A stretch of DNA of 64,000 nucleotides from Nephrocerus scutellatus (GCA_947095585.1 OX352763.1:25345462-25409461), one strand, 5' to 3'; shown: positions 23,401 to 34,335, counted from the first letter of the stretch. Notes: generated by a model not told the origin, from the letters alone. Translations and numbers: made by a program.

Positions 23401-24578
23401 ATATACCTTATATGCCGATGTTAAGAGAAGCAAAAAAAGGTATAAGTCTATTTCTCCTATTACGAATGGGTATTTGTTTCTTTCTCAGAAATATCCTCAA
23501 ATCGGTAAGTAATGGTGTTTCTAGTTATTTAATGAGATAACTTACTTGTCACTCAATCCACCCAATACAGATCCTGAAAGCATGAAAGAGCTCTGGTTTT
23601 TATTAAAATCCACCTACTTGTCATACATGGTAGACATCGAGAAGGGCGTAGAAAATCAATGGCCTTCGGAATGGTTGGATACATTGACAGCGTTGAAATT
23701 TTTGTGTAAAGTTCGTTATCACAACTTGGAACCCTACTTTTATATCGTCCGGAATAAAATTGAGGAAGACATTAAAAGGTGCCGAGGGAAGAATAATATT
23801 TCTGTGGATAATAACATTGAAAATAGTATCAATATCAAATGTCAAATATTAAGACAAAATCTCATCGACTTATATAATGATGGCAATGTCCTCGATAATT
23901 CTGCTTCGCCTACAACATTGTCTTCGCCTCTTCGACAGTTGAGTTCTCCTCATGCGAGATACATACAGCTTAATAGATACAGCTTGATGAAACAACTCCA
24001 GCAACATCCGGAGATATTTGATAAGCGTTCTAATAACATTGAACAGAAAAATAGTGCCTGGAAGAAAATAGCCAAAGAGTTGCAAACCACAGGTACGTAC
24101 GAGTAAAAACCTCATCAAAACCAATTGAATTTTATTTGAATTTTTTCTTCCCCTTGCTATTGATCATCGATCAGTGATTTCGTGTCAGTCTTTCTTCGAA
24201 CAAACAGTGAAATCCTATCGACGCTACTGCCAACGTGATCCACAGGGAAAATGCCGGCTAAACCAAATATATTTCAGTCCCATGATGAATATCTATTCAG
24301 AAGTTCTGCCGAATTCAAGAACTGCCCCAAATCGATTACTGAATATTCGAACGCCATCAGAGATCGTTCGGACCAGTTTGGCAGAAGAAATTCAACCGGA
24401 TCTCTGGATGGAAAAGGATAAAATAGATTTGACTTTGAAGAACTTAATAAAAGCCATTAATAGCTTGCCACTAGAAGCGCAGGCCGGGCTGCCGGAGAAG
24501 CTAAGCGCGTTATTTGACACATATCGTAACGCACATCACTCGCGATACTCTGATAGTTTTTTTCAATATGAACTTTAA
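17487..24578 (+). CDS. Six-MADF-domain protein, tandem copy B (11 exons, 1150 aa)
   Basis: Exons: 17487-17501, 18910-19147, 19206-19371, 19437-19762, 19833-19977, 20097-20296, 20529-21632, 21693-21848, 23328-23504, 23571-24092, 24175-24578. The sum is 3453 nt in one open frame. Domain order is as in copy A: MADF1, acidic SIM-like linker, MADF2, MADF3, Pro/Ala/Ser linker, MADF4, divergent MADF5, MADF6. Exons 2-6 differ from copy A by only a few bases even in introns 2 and 3. Exon 9 encodes a clearly different middle segment between a constant VRNDWVKYKEI start and a FLSQKYPQI end. The intron separating exons 10 and 11 in copy A is missing, so 23571-24092 is one exon. The C-terminus is extended (SFFQYEL). 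A nuclear DNA-binding role is inferred from the MADF family. Conservation of the frame in both copies suggests both are functional. Confidence 0.85.
17885..18712. repeat. Repeats in intron 1 of copy B
   Basis: A (TA)-rich tract at 17885-17945 is followed by dispersed repeat sequence (ATAACTCTGGAACGCTTGTA; CAACCAAACTTGGTACACAT) and A/T homopolymer runs at 18478-18560. It ends with GTTAAATAAAAGTTTTTAA at 18693-18711, identical to the right end of the inverted-repeat element at 4063-4081. No transposase or open frame was seen. Confidence 0.55.
19486..19542 (+). other. Acidic linker with two SUMO-interaction-like motifs, copy B
   Basis: Encodes VVIL plus five Asp and IVIEIEDD, exactly as in copy A, although the linker just downstream has lost four codons relative to copy A. 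Retention of both motifs fits a functional short motif. Binding is not demonstrated. Confidence 0.5.
20755..21310 (+). other. Pro/Ala/Ser/Thr-rich linker of copy B
   Basis: Part of exon 7, longer than in copy A by about 22 codons. It is built from imperfect SATAP, TPASA and APASAP units (TCAGCTCCAGC-like DNA). The AQSVSP repeat of copy A is absent; other repeats have expanded instead. An apparent long frame on the opposite strand is a by-product of this composition. Confidence 0.8.
21849..23327 (+). other. Intron 8 of copy B, without retrotransposon
   Basis: It starts GTAAACACG and keeps the sequence that corresponds to the empty insertion site of copy A (ATCATTATGG near 21940, GTAGCATTGGTTGTTCTA near 21972). 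The rest is AT-rich and unlike intron 8 of copy A. A 109-codon open frame at 22106-22435 has no family resemblance and is treated as chance. No known element was recognised at 22440-23320. Confidence 0.6.
21995..22090 (+). repeat. Dispersed repeat shared with 17762-17850
   Basis: Both copies contain TTTTGACG-GAC-ACGTCTCACTC followed by GGGTACATGTT and AAATGTT, one in intron 1 and one in intron 8 of copy B. Function unknown. Confidence 0.5.
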
Positions 24579-24702
24579 ACCCGAGTAACAATTTGAGTTT
24601 AAGTTGAAGTTTAGCTTACGAATTGATCTGATTGGTGTTGCTTTCCAATGCACTAAAATATTCGTTCAATGAACATTCACGATTGGTTTTTTAGTACAAG
24701 GA

Positions 24703-24708
24703 AATAAA
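24703..24708 (+). terminator. Polyadenylation signal of copy B
   Basis: AATAAA occurs 125 bases after the stop of copy B, almost the same distance as in copy A. Confidence 0.55.
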
Positions 24709-24709
24709 A

Positions 24710-25075
24710 TCATTAGAAAACTTTGATCACACTGTTCGAGGATCATTTTCTCATTTCTCTTTTTTTTTTTTGTTTTGTTCGAACGTCTTGCGGCTCCTTC
24801 TTCGGCAGATGCACTTGTAATTATTTGTTAAACAATCGTACCACAACCCGTTATATGAATAAACGGGCCCATAGTAAGATGTGAGTATGATATTATTGTT
24901 AGACGGAAGCATCTACCTGAAATCACCCTTCCAGAGTTGTGGATATGGTCCCCCTTCCTCATTATCGCCAGCCATTCAAGCCGCAAGTACACAGACATAT
25001 TCTCCTTTCCTTTTCTTAATTAATTTAATTTAATTCCTTAATTTCGTAACACTTAGAATTCTTCTTAGAATTAAA
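24710..25075. other. Downstream flank of copy B, no gene
   Basis: AT-rich sequence. GTATGAATAAACGGGCCC-like text at about 24855-24872 recurs near 41552-41568 (shared ATGAATAAACGGGCCC), pointing to another dispersed repeat. Nothing else is recognised. Confidence 0.45.
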
Positions 25076-25076
25076 A

Positions 25077-25190
25077 TGGTGTGGCTCAGTGGAAATGCGC
25101 GTGGCTACTGAGCAGGACTTTCGTGGTTCGAATCCCAGTAACACTAAAATTATTTTTCACGTTGTCCGACCTCTCGCGAATGGGTGACAA
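25077..25190 (+). mobile_element. SINE head fragment (A and B boxes), joined to an RTE fragment
   Basis: GTGTGGCTCAGTGG and GTGGTTCGAATCCCAG give the two internal promoter boxes, followed by body sequence TCTCGCGAATGGGTGACAA as in the complete SINEs. The 3' body and tail are missing, and RTE sequence starts about 15 bases later. Confidence 0.75.
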
Positions 25191-25204
25191 ACGTTCTGAG
25201 AGTA

Positions 25205-27300
25205 ATAATCCAGGAGATGCGGTGGGCGGGGAATGGTGTCTTACAAAAATCAGAATATGACATATATTACAGCTGTCATGCAAGATATCATGTGCTCGGG
25301 TGGGGTTTCTAGTCAGCAAAATAATGAAACCCACCGTTGTCGGCTTTAAATCAGCAAATGAATGGCTATGCACTCTTCGCGTGCGGGCAGATTTAAAAAC
25401 ATAAGCCTCATAAACGTTCACGCACCTACAGAGGATTCCCCAGATGATGAAAAAGAAGAATTCTTTGAATCATTCCAACGGGAACTCCATGTCTGTCCTC
25501 AGTATGACGTAAAAATCATTCTGGGGGATATGAATGCTAAAATAGGGAGCCAGTATTCAGGCAGTACATTGGCACCCATAGCTTACACGAGAACACTAAT
25601 GACAATGGACAACGAGTCATAGAGATGGCAGCAAGCAATATTATGGTCGTTGCGAGTACTAGGTTTGCGCGTAAAAATATCCACAAAGCCACCTGGGTAT
25701 CTCCTGATGGAGCCACTCGCAACCAGATAGAACACGAAATAAAAAAAATTGACCGCCGCCATAACCCGAACCTGATGACGGTACGAACGTACCGAGGTGC
25801 CAAGTCAGACCACTATCTTGTTGGTATGGTGGTCCGAGCGCGGATTGCATCGTCACGAAAGACGGCATCCGGGAATCAGATTCGAGTCGAAACGGCTGCC
25901 CCTCGCAACGAAAAGACCAGAGACAACTACGGTCAAGCGATAGAATTCGATTTAAATGCAGGGAGAGTAAGTCCTGGGTCTGAGTTGTCAGGCGTAGAAG
26001 AGAAATGGACACGCCTTCAAAATACTGTCATTAGTACTGCTGACTCTATCTGAGGCAGTAGTCGTAGCCGAGCCATGCAACAATCTCATAAATATAACGA
26101 GCTCAGAAGATATGAAAAAACAGTTCACCGGCCGCCTGGAAGAAGATTCTCGTCCGTGAACTAGAACAGTACAGAGAGCAAGGACCGCACCAGGCGCGGA
26201 TGTTCTACCAAAGAGTCCGGGGTATGACGCAAAATACATCGCGTTGCACATACTACAAAGACAAAGGGGGTAATTTGATCGCCGATCTTAAAGGCATCTT
26301 AGAGCGATTGGAAGAGCACTTTCATGAGTTGCTAAGAATATAAGATTTTCTTCTCTATCATTCAAGGCAGGATAGTCCCATACGCTAAAGTCATCATTGG
26401 TCCATACCAGTGTTGCTTCATCAACTGATCAGATTTACACCCTTAGGCAGGTGATGGAAAAATGTCTAGAGTTTCAAAACTCACTACACCATCTTTTTTA
26501 TCGACTTTAAAGCCGCCTATGACAGCATAGCCAGAGTAGAACTTTATAAAGCCATGAGATAATTCGGCATCCCAAATAAACTGACAATACTATGTAGGTT
26601 GACCATGACCAATACTATAAGCTAAGTAAAAATATCCAGATCACTATCAAGCCCATTCAACATCTTTAACGGGCTCCGACAGGGGGATGGACTGGCCTGC
26701 GTCCTTTTCAACCTGGCGTTGGAAAAAGTGATCCGAGACTCTGATGTAACGGCGAGAGGAACAATCTTCTATAAGTCCATTCAGATACTGGCTTACGCAG
26801 ACGATATTGACATCGTTGGTAGAAACCGAAGAGCTGTACAGGAAGCTTTCATCCAGATCGAGGAGGCGGCACGAAATCTGGGGCTGCACATAAATGAGAG
26901 CAAAATAAAGTAAATGGTGGCCACGTCTGCGAGCAAAAGATCTAACATTGGTCTCTCAATTAAAATAGTGGACCCAAATTTGAAGTACATAGTACCATCC
27001 ATTAACTCGGGTCAACTGTAGCAGCCGATAACAGCATGGAACCAGAAATACGCGTACGTTTGCTTAAAGCCAACAAAGCCTACTTGGGTCTGTCTAGACA
27101 ATTCAAATCCAGGATTTTAAGCATTACATCCAAGCTGATGGTGTATAAGACAATAGTCATACCAGTGCTTTCATATGGATCCGAGACCGGGTTGCTTAGC
27201 AAAAAATATTCTAACCTCTTGGCCGCGTTGGAGAGAAAAGTCTTAAGAATAATTGTTAGTCCCGTATGTGACGAAGGACGATTCCGGGGACTCTAATGAT
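25205..27300 (+). mobile_element. Degenerate RTE-like retrotransposon (CFDP2/Bcnt-type endonuclease), copy 2
   Basis: Starts within the endonuclease (QEMRW-like) and has INVHAPTEDSPDDEKEEFFE near 25408, VKIILGDMNAKIG near 25510, KNIHKATWVSPDGATRNQIE near 25670 and SDHYLVGM near 25806. An RT part follows: FNGLRQGDGLACVLFNLALE near 26665, ILAYADDIDIVGRNRRAV near 26785, and SKLMVYKTIVIPVLSYGSET near 27130. A deletion near 26338 fuses the linker to the RT fingers. Stops are frequent, so it is inactive. This is the most complete copy of this family here. Confidence 0.85.
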
Positions 27301-27434
27301 GAGATCTACGAGCGTAACTGTAATGTCGACATCGTGAAGAGATTTGAGCTCGGAAGGCTCCGGTGGGCATGCAAGGGTGATTTTGTGGTAAAAATCCACC
27401 ACGAAATGGGGAAAACATAGCAACAAAAATAGCG

Positions 27435-27482
27435 CACGGTTGGCACGACGTGCACACGACGACGTGCACACGACGACGTACG
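27435..27482. repeat. Short GC-rich tandem repeat
   Basis: About three copies of a 14-15-bp unit around GACGACGTGCACAC just after the RTE fragment. Confidence 0.6.
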
Positions 27483-27759
27483 AAGCAACGAAGTACTACA
27501 ACAATTCTTTCTTCTGAAGTTGACTTGAGCTGCTAAGCAGCGTGATTGCGTAACCGGTTCTTCATATAATATGATAAAAACAAAAATTAAGAATGTACTG
27601 GTTCTGATACAATTAAGAAAATGTACAACTGAACTTTTGAATTGCGAAACCCATTAATATTTGTATACAAATATTGATTCTGCTTCGTTTTTTCTTATGT
27701 TAAATTTTTTTTCGTAAAACTCTACCCCAGAATCGCGCTCGACCCCAGAACTTTTCAAA

Positions 27760-27875
27760 AAGGAAATCGAACATGAAAGGCGAAAATCTTTTGTTTACAT
27801 TTTTTTGCTGCATGTGTTGTTGTTGTGCTAGTATAAAGAGGGGTAAATCTCCCAAAATATCGAGAGCTGCTTTAG
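27760..27875 (+). repeat. Direct repeat, left copy (partner 28530-28655)
   Basis: Shares ATCTTTTGTTTACAT, TGCATGTGTTGTT, AAGAGGGGTAAATCTCCCAA and AAATATC with 28530-28655. The two copies are about 770 bases apart and in direct orientation, around a stretch with a possible short coding segment. They are too diverged and lack the ends expected of LTRs. Confidence 0.65.
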
Positions 27876-28096
27876 CTCTACGGTAGAGGCATTTTGAAGG
27901 GGAAACGAAACGAAACGAAAAATCTGGGGCTGAATTTTACGAAAAAAAAATTAACATTAATATCTCTTTTCTCTTTGATAGTGGATAGTAAATGTGGAAC
28001 AAAAGGAGTACCTGCTGTTAAAGTATGCTGTGAAAATATAATGGTTTATGTCTTTGTTTATATTTCATAACAGTTTTAGAGTCATAGCAAATTAGT

Positions 28097-28375
28097 AAAA
28101 GTGGATGTGGAACGAATGGTGTATTGGCTTCGCGAAGAAATAAAAGTAGAAATTTGCCAAAGCTACTTCAACATCTTTGTCACAAACCAAATTTCGGACT
28201 TTATTACGATCCACTTTTTCAACCTGAGTTGGCCCATGATAGTGTGGAACTGGTTGATGTCTATAATGCTAGTGATACCCTGTACACCTTTTACTTCCCA
28301 CGTTTGTTGTCAACGAAGCTTTGCACAAAGAAAATTATATCTGTAGCTTTGTCTAGCCTAGTAATTGTTATATAA
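28097..28375 (+). other. Unassigned open segment between the direct repeats
   Basis: One frame reads RRNKSRNLPKLLQHLCHKPN and continues with PLFQPELAHDSVELVDVYN, with protein-like composition but no family recognised. A second frame overlaps it fully. GTGGATGTGGAAC at 28100 echoes GTGGATAGTAAATGTGGAAC at 27980. It could be a relic exon or chance. Confidence 0.2.
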
Positions 28376-28529
28376 TTTTTGTTAAAATAATGCCATTCAA
28401 AAATCATTTAATAAGGCTTTTTTAAAGACTTATTTTTAAACAAAAACGGATGATTTATTTTACACGTTTGTCTCTAATGTCGTATTTTTTATTTGTTTTA
28501 GAAATCTGCGCTCGAGCTCGTATTTTTTC

Positions 28530-28655
28530 TTGAAAAAACGAACACGAAAGCCCAGAATCTTTTGTTTACATTGTTTTGTTGCATGTGTTGTTATTGTTGC
28601 AGTTAATGAAAAGAGGGGTAAATCTCCCAAAATATCAAGATCTGTTAGAGGGGAA
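28530..28655 (+). repeat. Direct repeat, right copy (partner 27760-27875)
   Basis: See the left copy for shared words. A short low-complexity stretch follows. Confidence 0.65.
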
Positions 28656-28679
28656 ATCCGATCTACCGTAGATTGCTTT

Positions 28680-30480
28680 TTTGGAATAAACGAACAACTT
28701 GACAGCCAAAAAATCAATCTGCGCCAGATTTAAAAAAAATAACACGACATAACTTTTTCGAAATTTAACCGGAAACTACCGGAAACTAGCTGAGTCCGAA
28801 TTCGAACTAAGCTGCCTGAACTCAATTTAGTACAAATTTAATCCGTTGTTGATCTGACGAATTTGTTTGACTTTAAAACGACAAATCATCCAAATTTAGT
28901 GTATTTGAAAGTAAAATATTCAAAACACTATCGACATGGCGAAACAACTCGGAATAACTTTGTGCTAAAATTTGGTTAAGTCAAAGTTTAGTGCAAGTGC
29001 TCTTGATGCGTTGTCTATTGTTGAATTCGAAATTACCACAGAGATCAATCTGTGACAATCAAACAATTGTGTTAAAGACACACAAACACACGTACAAACC
29101 AATAGACCTTAGCGGTAAACGGTCCAAAATGCTGCTATCTAATTTAAACTCAAAAACTTATTGCGTTAAAAGTGTATATCTAATTATCATTCATATTCAT
29201 TAGTGTATGCGCAATCAGCTCAAATGCTCAACGACTTCGATCACTGAGCATCGCCTTCGCGATCGGTGATAGCAATGGGCCCGTTTGAATGATCTTCACG
29301 CGGAGTAACTGGTTGCGGGTGTGCTATGGGGCACGACTTTTAAGACGATTTGGTGAAGAAATGATGTGCTGCGACGTGATTAAACTTCAAATGACTGACT
29401 GATTGCGACTGAGAGACCATTGAGCCAAAGTGCGCTTTGGGACGGAAAAATAAAAGAGGTTGCGAGGTGCTTCATCTAACCCCGGTGGTAGCCGTTTTGT
29501 GTCTTCTACCACATGTGTCGCGTCGTTTATTCGAAGGCTGGAGATGATCGACTCTTATACATACACGCGCGCGCACATGTGCACTGAACATGCATAGAAG
29601 ACATTGTTGTTATTGTCGCATTGCTTATGCGTACACAATTCGATTCTGTTACAATAAATTAACTCCATAAATCACATTGTGAGGTTCTTTTCGCTGCTGG
29701 ATGTGTTGTAGCGACATCCAAACTACTCGTATTTATAGGAACTTGCACGGAAAATATCATGACATTCAACGAAATCTTAAGGACTCACCCAACTTGTCTT
29801 CACTACAAGAACAATGATGTGTCCACCAAAGGAAAGGAGAATCGATCGACATTTTGATGGTTCGGCGTTGTTGTTTTTGAAGATTATGGTTGCGCTGTGG
29901 TTTTCACGACTTTTGTGTAACTGCTCAGCTCAGTGAGTAAGTTGCTAATTCGTAATTAAGATTTATGAGCCCAGCTATTAAATGACCAGCCGAACAACCG
30001 AATGATTCATTTAGTTTATACAAGGTCTTGATAGAAAACTGACAAATGCTGACCAATTTCTGTGATGTCGAAAATTTAGATTTACAAACAATTTGTTGCG
30101 CTTGAATACGGATTTTCAGCAACATATGTTAAGAATGAATATGATACCGGATGTCTTTTTGCAGGCAAGAAAAGCAGGAATTATGTCGTGCTCTATAAAA
30201 AATGATATTGTTACACCCAAATAAAATGGATCTTTTTGTGTCGTGCGATTGACCGAAAAAATGCACTGTGCATGAAAGTTGACATATACTTACAGTGACC
30301 ATCCCTCCTGTTTTTTACAGAACTATCCTGTTTGTTTGACATAGGTCTGCTCCCGTACTTTTTGTAGTAAAAATTAGTAAAAGAGAAAATTGAAATAAAA
30401 TCACAAGCACACAAAAAATTACGTGAACGCATAAAACCTTGGTAGAAACTGTCAAAATCCATTACGCCAAAATTCAACAT
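28680..30480. other. Intergenic stretch, no supported gene
   Basis: No open frame with family resemblance, no tRNA-like boxes and no repeat shared with the rest of the window was seen. A short (CG)n/(CA)-like patch lies near 29565-29582. Confidence 0.45.
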
Positions 30481-30483
30481 TCA

Positions 30484-31280
30484 CTAGTTCGATTGGACTG
30501 AATTAACGAATTAGTAGCTGTATCTGAAGTAACCAAAGTGAAGAGACTGTTCGATTGAAAAGTCTTCACTTCATTTAAAAAAAAAGTCTAACCAGTGCCC
30601 AGGAGAGGGTAGGTTAAGGTGGCTGTCAGTGGAACCGACAAAATTAGACCAGTAATGGTCCATTGTGAAACCACACGGATCAGGCAGAATTTCTTCTACC
30701 TACTCGTTGAAGCAATTAGAGCTTCGTATGAAGCGTAGGAGATTACCAATGTCAATGTTGATGAGATCATTAGTGTCATTATAGAAGAAAGCTCCCATAT
30801 GAAGTTTACGCCTTTGGGAGAGTGCTGGACAAGTACAGAGAAAATAGACGATGGTCTCCTTCTCCTCCTCATTCATGCAGCTTTAGCAGAAGTCATTCGA
30901 GAAGACTCCCAGTTTTGCTGTATGCCTGCCTATATGAGACAGTCCAGTCCAGTGATGACACCTACAATAGCACCGATTTGCGATTTTTTTTGAGAGATCA
31001 AACACTTGGAGCGTTTCGGATCCTGCTTGGGCCAGATCTGTTTGTTGCTGTGTAAGTTGTTCTTTTACTATGTAAAAGAATGTAATTCGTCGAAATAGGG
31101 CAACTGAAGTAAGTGAATATGTGTTCTGCTCGTTTCTTCAGATGAGTAACATTGACTTTTATCTGTAGTGAAGAACACCAATCTAACAGTCTCTTCGCTT
31201 CAGTAGCTCAAATTAAGTGAAAAGACGCTCAAATAACTAAAGTAAAAAGTAGTAATCTTCAGGCCAATCGAACGCGGCTT
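30484..31280. mobile_element. MITE-like element interrupted by a retrotransposon fragment
   Basis: The left part (GTTCGATTGGACTGAATTAA, then AGTAGCTGTATCTGAAGTAA, then AGTGAAGAGACTGTTCGATT) is the inverted counterpart of the right half of the element at 32880-33075. The right end (GCCAATCGAACGCGGC near 31262) pairs with the left tip. Inside, 30640-31000 is an antisense R1-like piece, so the original element was about 400 bp. Confidence 0.6.
30640..31000 (-). mobile_element. R1/LOA/I-like retrotransposon C-terminal fragment, antisense
   Basis: Aligned base by base with 63091-63410 (CCAGTAATGGTCCATTGTGA, AGAGCTTCGTATGAAGCGTA, GTCATTCGAGAAGACTCC and others). On the minus strand it encodes the Cys/His-rich tail (HxAxxLG...NDFC-SC...H-LC-CP) typical of this group. 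It lies inside the MITE at 30484-31280. Confidence 0.75.
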
Positions 31281-31347
31281 AAGTAAGTTATGTGGCTTTT
31301 TCTTGTTAGCAAAGTGCAAAAATACTGCAAAAAATTTCACAAAGGGT

Positions 31348-31625
31348 CTTTTATTCAACTCAAGCGAGTAAAGTTACCCGGAGTACACCGAGCAAATGTT
31401 TCACGGTGTAAAAATGTTCGGTGTGTACACTGGGTATCTTTACTCGCTCTTACTCTGCCTTACACTGATATTCCTTTCAGAGTAAAAAATAGGAAACTGT
31501 GTATACACCGTGTCGTGCTCAGTTTACAAAAAAAACACAGAGTACAGAGTAAAATTACCCCGGCTGAATAAAAAAAAGACAGTGTAAATTTTTGACGTAC
31601 ACTGCTCGCTCGGGTTGAATAAAAG
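31348..31625. mobile_element. MITE with ~21-bp terminal inverted repeats
   Basis: Left end CTTTTATTCAACTCAAGCGAG (31348-31368) pairs with CTCGCTCGGGTTGAATAAAAG (31605-31625) with two mismatches. Internal GAGTAAAG/CTTTACTC words form further inverted repeats near 31366-31440. No coding sequence. A clear target duplication was not found. Confidence 0.65.
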
Positions 31626-32879
31626 AATAGACCCAAAAGTGCACTCGATTTATTTGTTCATCATCATTCATGTTTAAAATAAAAATATTTGTTATCATTC
31701 TTATCGTCATACATTTTGAAAGAATGTTTACATGTTTGTAGTAAAAGTTGTCAAAATTCGAATGGAGGGGAAATGAACTTACATTCATTTTATACTCTGT
31801 GTGATTTTTTTCGTGTACGGAAACGCTTTTGAGTAAAAATTCGTAACAATTAGTAATAATTATTTCTATTTTTGAGTAAGTGAACAAAACTAAACTATGC
31901 CAGATTTTTTCTCTATTCGATTTCAACATAAAAACATTGTGTTACCATTTTCACTTTTAATTAGAGAATAATATTTAATCTGTAATTTATTTCAATTTGC
32001 TTTAAAAATTTATTAATAACGTATTTCAAAATCATCTTTAGAAAATACAAATAAATATAATAGTACAATTCAAAATGATTACTCTGTGGCTGTGTAGGTC
32101 GGAGTAATCGGAGAGCTAATATAACTGTCAAAATTCAGATGTGCGTTTTTTTTCATTCGCCAAGAAAAATTAATATCTCTGAGTCATTTTTTGTACACTC
32201 CGACAATTCACGATAAGATATTTGTACTCTGAAAAAATATGCAGAACATTTTTTGACAGCTGTAGTTGTTTGTTTCTTTAAACATGAGACATGTCGACTA
32301 CTATGGAGCATTTATGTGAAAAATAAAACTTTTCTCTGGTACTAAAAAAACACAGCAGAATATTGTTTGATCTTACAGATCTGATCAGAGAAAGAAATTA
32401 TCAGATTTATCGGAACTAGGATTTCTCTGTTCTTTCCGATATCTCCAACACGCCCTGTGAAAGAGAGAAAAAATCAATTGAAAACCGCATTATAAATTCC
32501 ACCTTCTTATTAGAAATCTTACAAATCTCTTTGCGTTCAGCTGGTGTCGTACATAATATGTTGTATTCCAACCAATTCACAGCATCCAAACATCCAATCA
32601 CAACTCACCGATGAAGCAGAATAGTTTATTGAATGCGTGGTAATCATTGGTTGAGCATTGGATTGTATTGCGATAACTTGAATGGAAGATGTTTGTGGGT
32701 GTTACGTGTATTCCAAATGCACTTCACATGGATTTACAGAAGGCATGCGGCTGGATAAGAAAAAAGATTGCCAACAAGACTGGTTTTCTGAGATTTTTAT
32801 GTGCAATTGATGCCATTAGCCTGAAGAGTACAACTATTAATTTCAGTACATTAGGCGACTCTTCACTTAAATTGAACTG
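31626..32879. other. Intergenic stretch, no supported gene
   Basis: AT-rich; short frames here have no family resemblance. TCTGAAAAAATATGC and GAGTAAA words echo the MITE on the left, so relics of similar elements are possible. Confidence 0.4.
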
Positions 32880-33075
32880 CTGAAGTGAAGAGACTGTTCG
32901 ATTGATATTTTTCACTTCAGATAAATGTCAATGTTACTCATTTGAAGTTCAGTTGCCCAATTTTGCCCAATTTATAACTGCAGTAAAGGATTGTCAATCG
33001 AATAGTCTCTTCACTTTTGTTTCTTTAGATACAGCTACTAATTCAGTTAATTCTGTCTAATCGAACGTGGCTATT
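32880..33075. mobile_element. Short MITE with long inverted repeats
   Basis: GAAGTGAAGAGACTGTTCGA at 32881 is inverted at 32994-33016 (TCAATCGAATAGTCTCTTCA). The outer right part (ATACAGCTACTAATTCAGTT, then TAATCGAACGTGGC) matches the inverse of 30484-30535. The middle (CAGATAAATGTCAATGTTAC) matches the inverse of 31140-31165. This gives a second member of the family at 30484-31280. Confidence 0.65.
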
Positions 33076-33474
33076 GATGTGTATCGTTTGATTTGACAGC
33101 GACTGTCACTTGATTTTCCAAAAAATTTATGACAAATTAGGGTAGACGAAAATAGAAGGTACAACCTAATTCTAATTAATTTATATATTGCATCTACCTA
33201 TTTATGTATTGCAATACATACTCGTATATCAAATATTATAGATACTGCTAGGTACACTATGCTCCCTCTATTCAATATCCACCATTAAGCGAAAAAAAGT
33301 TAGTAGAATGGTAACTTGGCCCAAAAACCAAGGGAAAATGTCGTTTTTAAAGAGCTCATGCAGTATTAAGTGCACGCGCTATACCAAGTTGAAATAAAAA
33401 AAAGAGCTTCATTCACCTCATTCTGACTTTCATCGAATTGTCGAATCGTTCGAGCAACTTTTTTTTTATTCCCA

Positions 33475-33640
33475 ACGGTCAAAGACTTACTTACCCCCGC
33501 CACCAATTATCGCGGTGTCATCCTGGATGGGAAGCTAAGAAAGCATGCGTCCCTCTCTATACCTGCCAGCAGTGAAACTATCATTAAGAAATGGGGGCTT
33601 CAGTCAAGGATGGCCCTTAGCTGTACACAGCGGTGGTACG
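33475..33640 (+). mobile_element. R1/LOA-like RT fragment (thumb region)
   Basis: The frame reads YRGVILDGKLRKHASLS then KKWGLQSRMALSCTQRWYA, the segment after the RT catalytic core in this group (YLGVxLD-K...KWGL). Very short and joined directly to a different RT fragment. Confidence 0.6.
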
Positions 33641-33642
33641 CT

Positions 33643-34335
33643 TACCTAGGTTTGAACAAAAAAATACAATGCCAGAAAACTCAGCATACTACAAGCAAAG
33701 TACGGTTTTTACAGGTTATCTGATGGCTTTTCTCACTGAAAAATTTGGTGAAAGCACAGTTATTGCACTCGATATTTCCAAGGCATATGACAGAGTCGAG
33801 CACCAAGCTCTTGAATGCCTATAGAATCGGTAAGGCCCTGCTAGATTTAACTAGATATTACCTTTCTTACCGTTCAATCCAGGACGCTTTTAAATCTAAT
33901 GTTCACCGCATAAAAGCCGGTGTTCCCCAAGGCTCTACTATACTCTTTCTCATTTTCATTAATAATCTCATAACCGCTACTTCTAATCTGATTCATTAAT
34001 TTGCTAATAACAGCACCTTTAGCTTTTCATATGATTACACACTTTCAGAAGCCCTAAACTTGAATACAACTGTATTGTCTGAGGAGGTGCCCCCAGGACC
34101 ACATTATATCAGAATTCAGAATTGCGCGCGATAAAACTTATTGGTGACGTAAATATCGCGAAAACAATCGAATCGCTTGAACATCGCAGGAATGTTCCCT
34201 GCTTGTCATTTTTTATCGCTTTTTCTACAAGCGGTATTGAAAAGAAAATTCCAGATGCATCCCGCGAATTCTCCAGCACATCTTTAAGACCCGTGCCTCA
34301 ATTCGAGCCCTACCATTAGGTCTATCTTCGGACGT
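33643..34335 (+). mobile_element. Jockey/CR1-like RT fragment
   Basis: Shows TVIALDISKAYDRVEH near 33760 (RT motif A), KAGVPQGSTILFLIFINNL near 33915 (motif B region), FANNSTFSFSYD near 34000 (decayed YADD), and AIKLIGDVNI then IESLEHRRNVPCLSFF near 34125-34210 from the C-terminus. Part between motif C and the C-terminus is missing. Confidence 0.75.

Noticed and set aside
27760..28655. LTR retrotransposon bounded by the direct repeats
   Set aside because: Repeats are diverged, lack TG...CA ends, primer-binding site and polyprotein.
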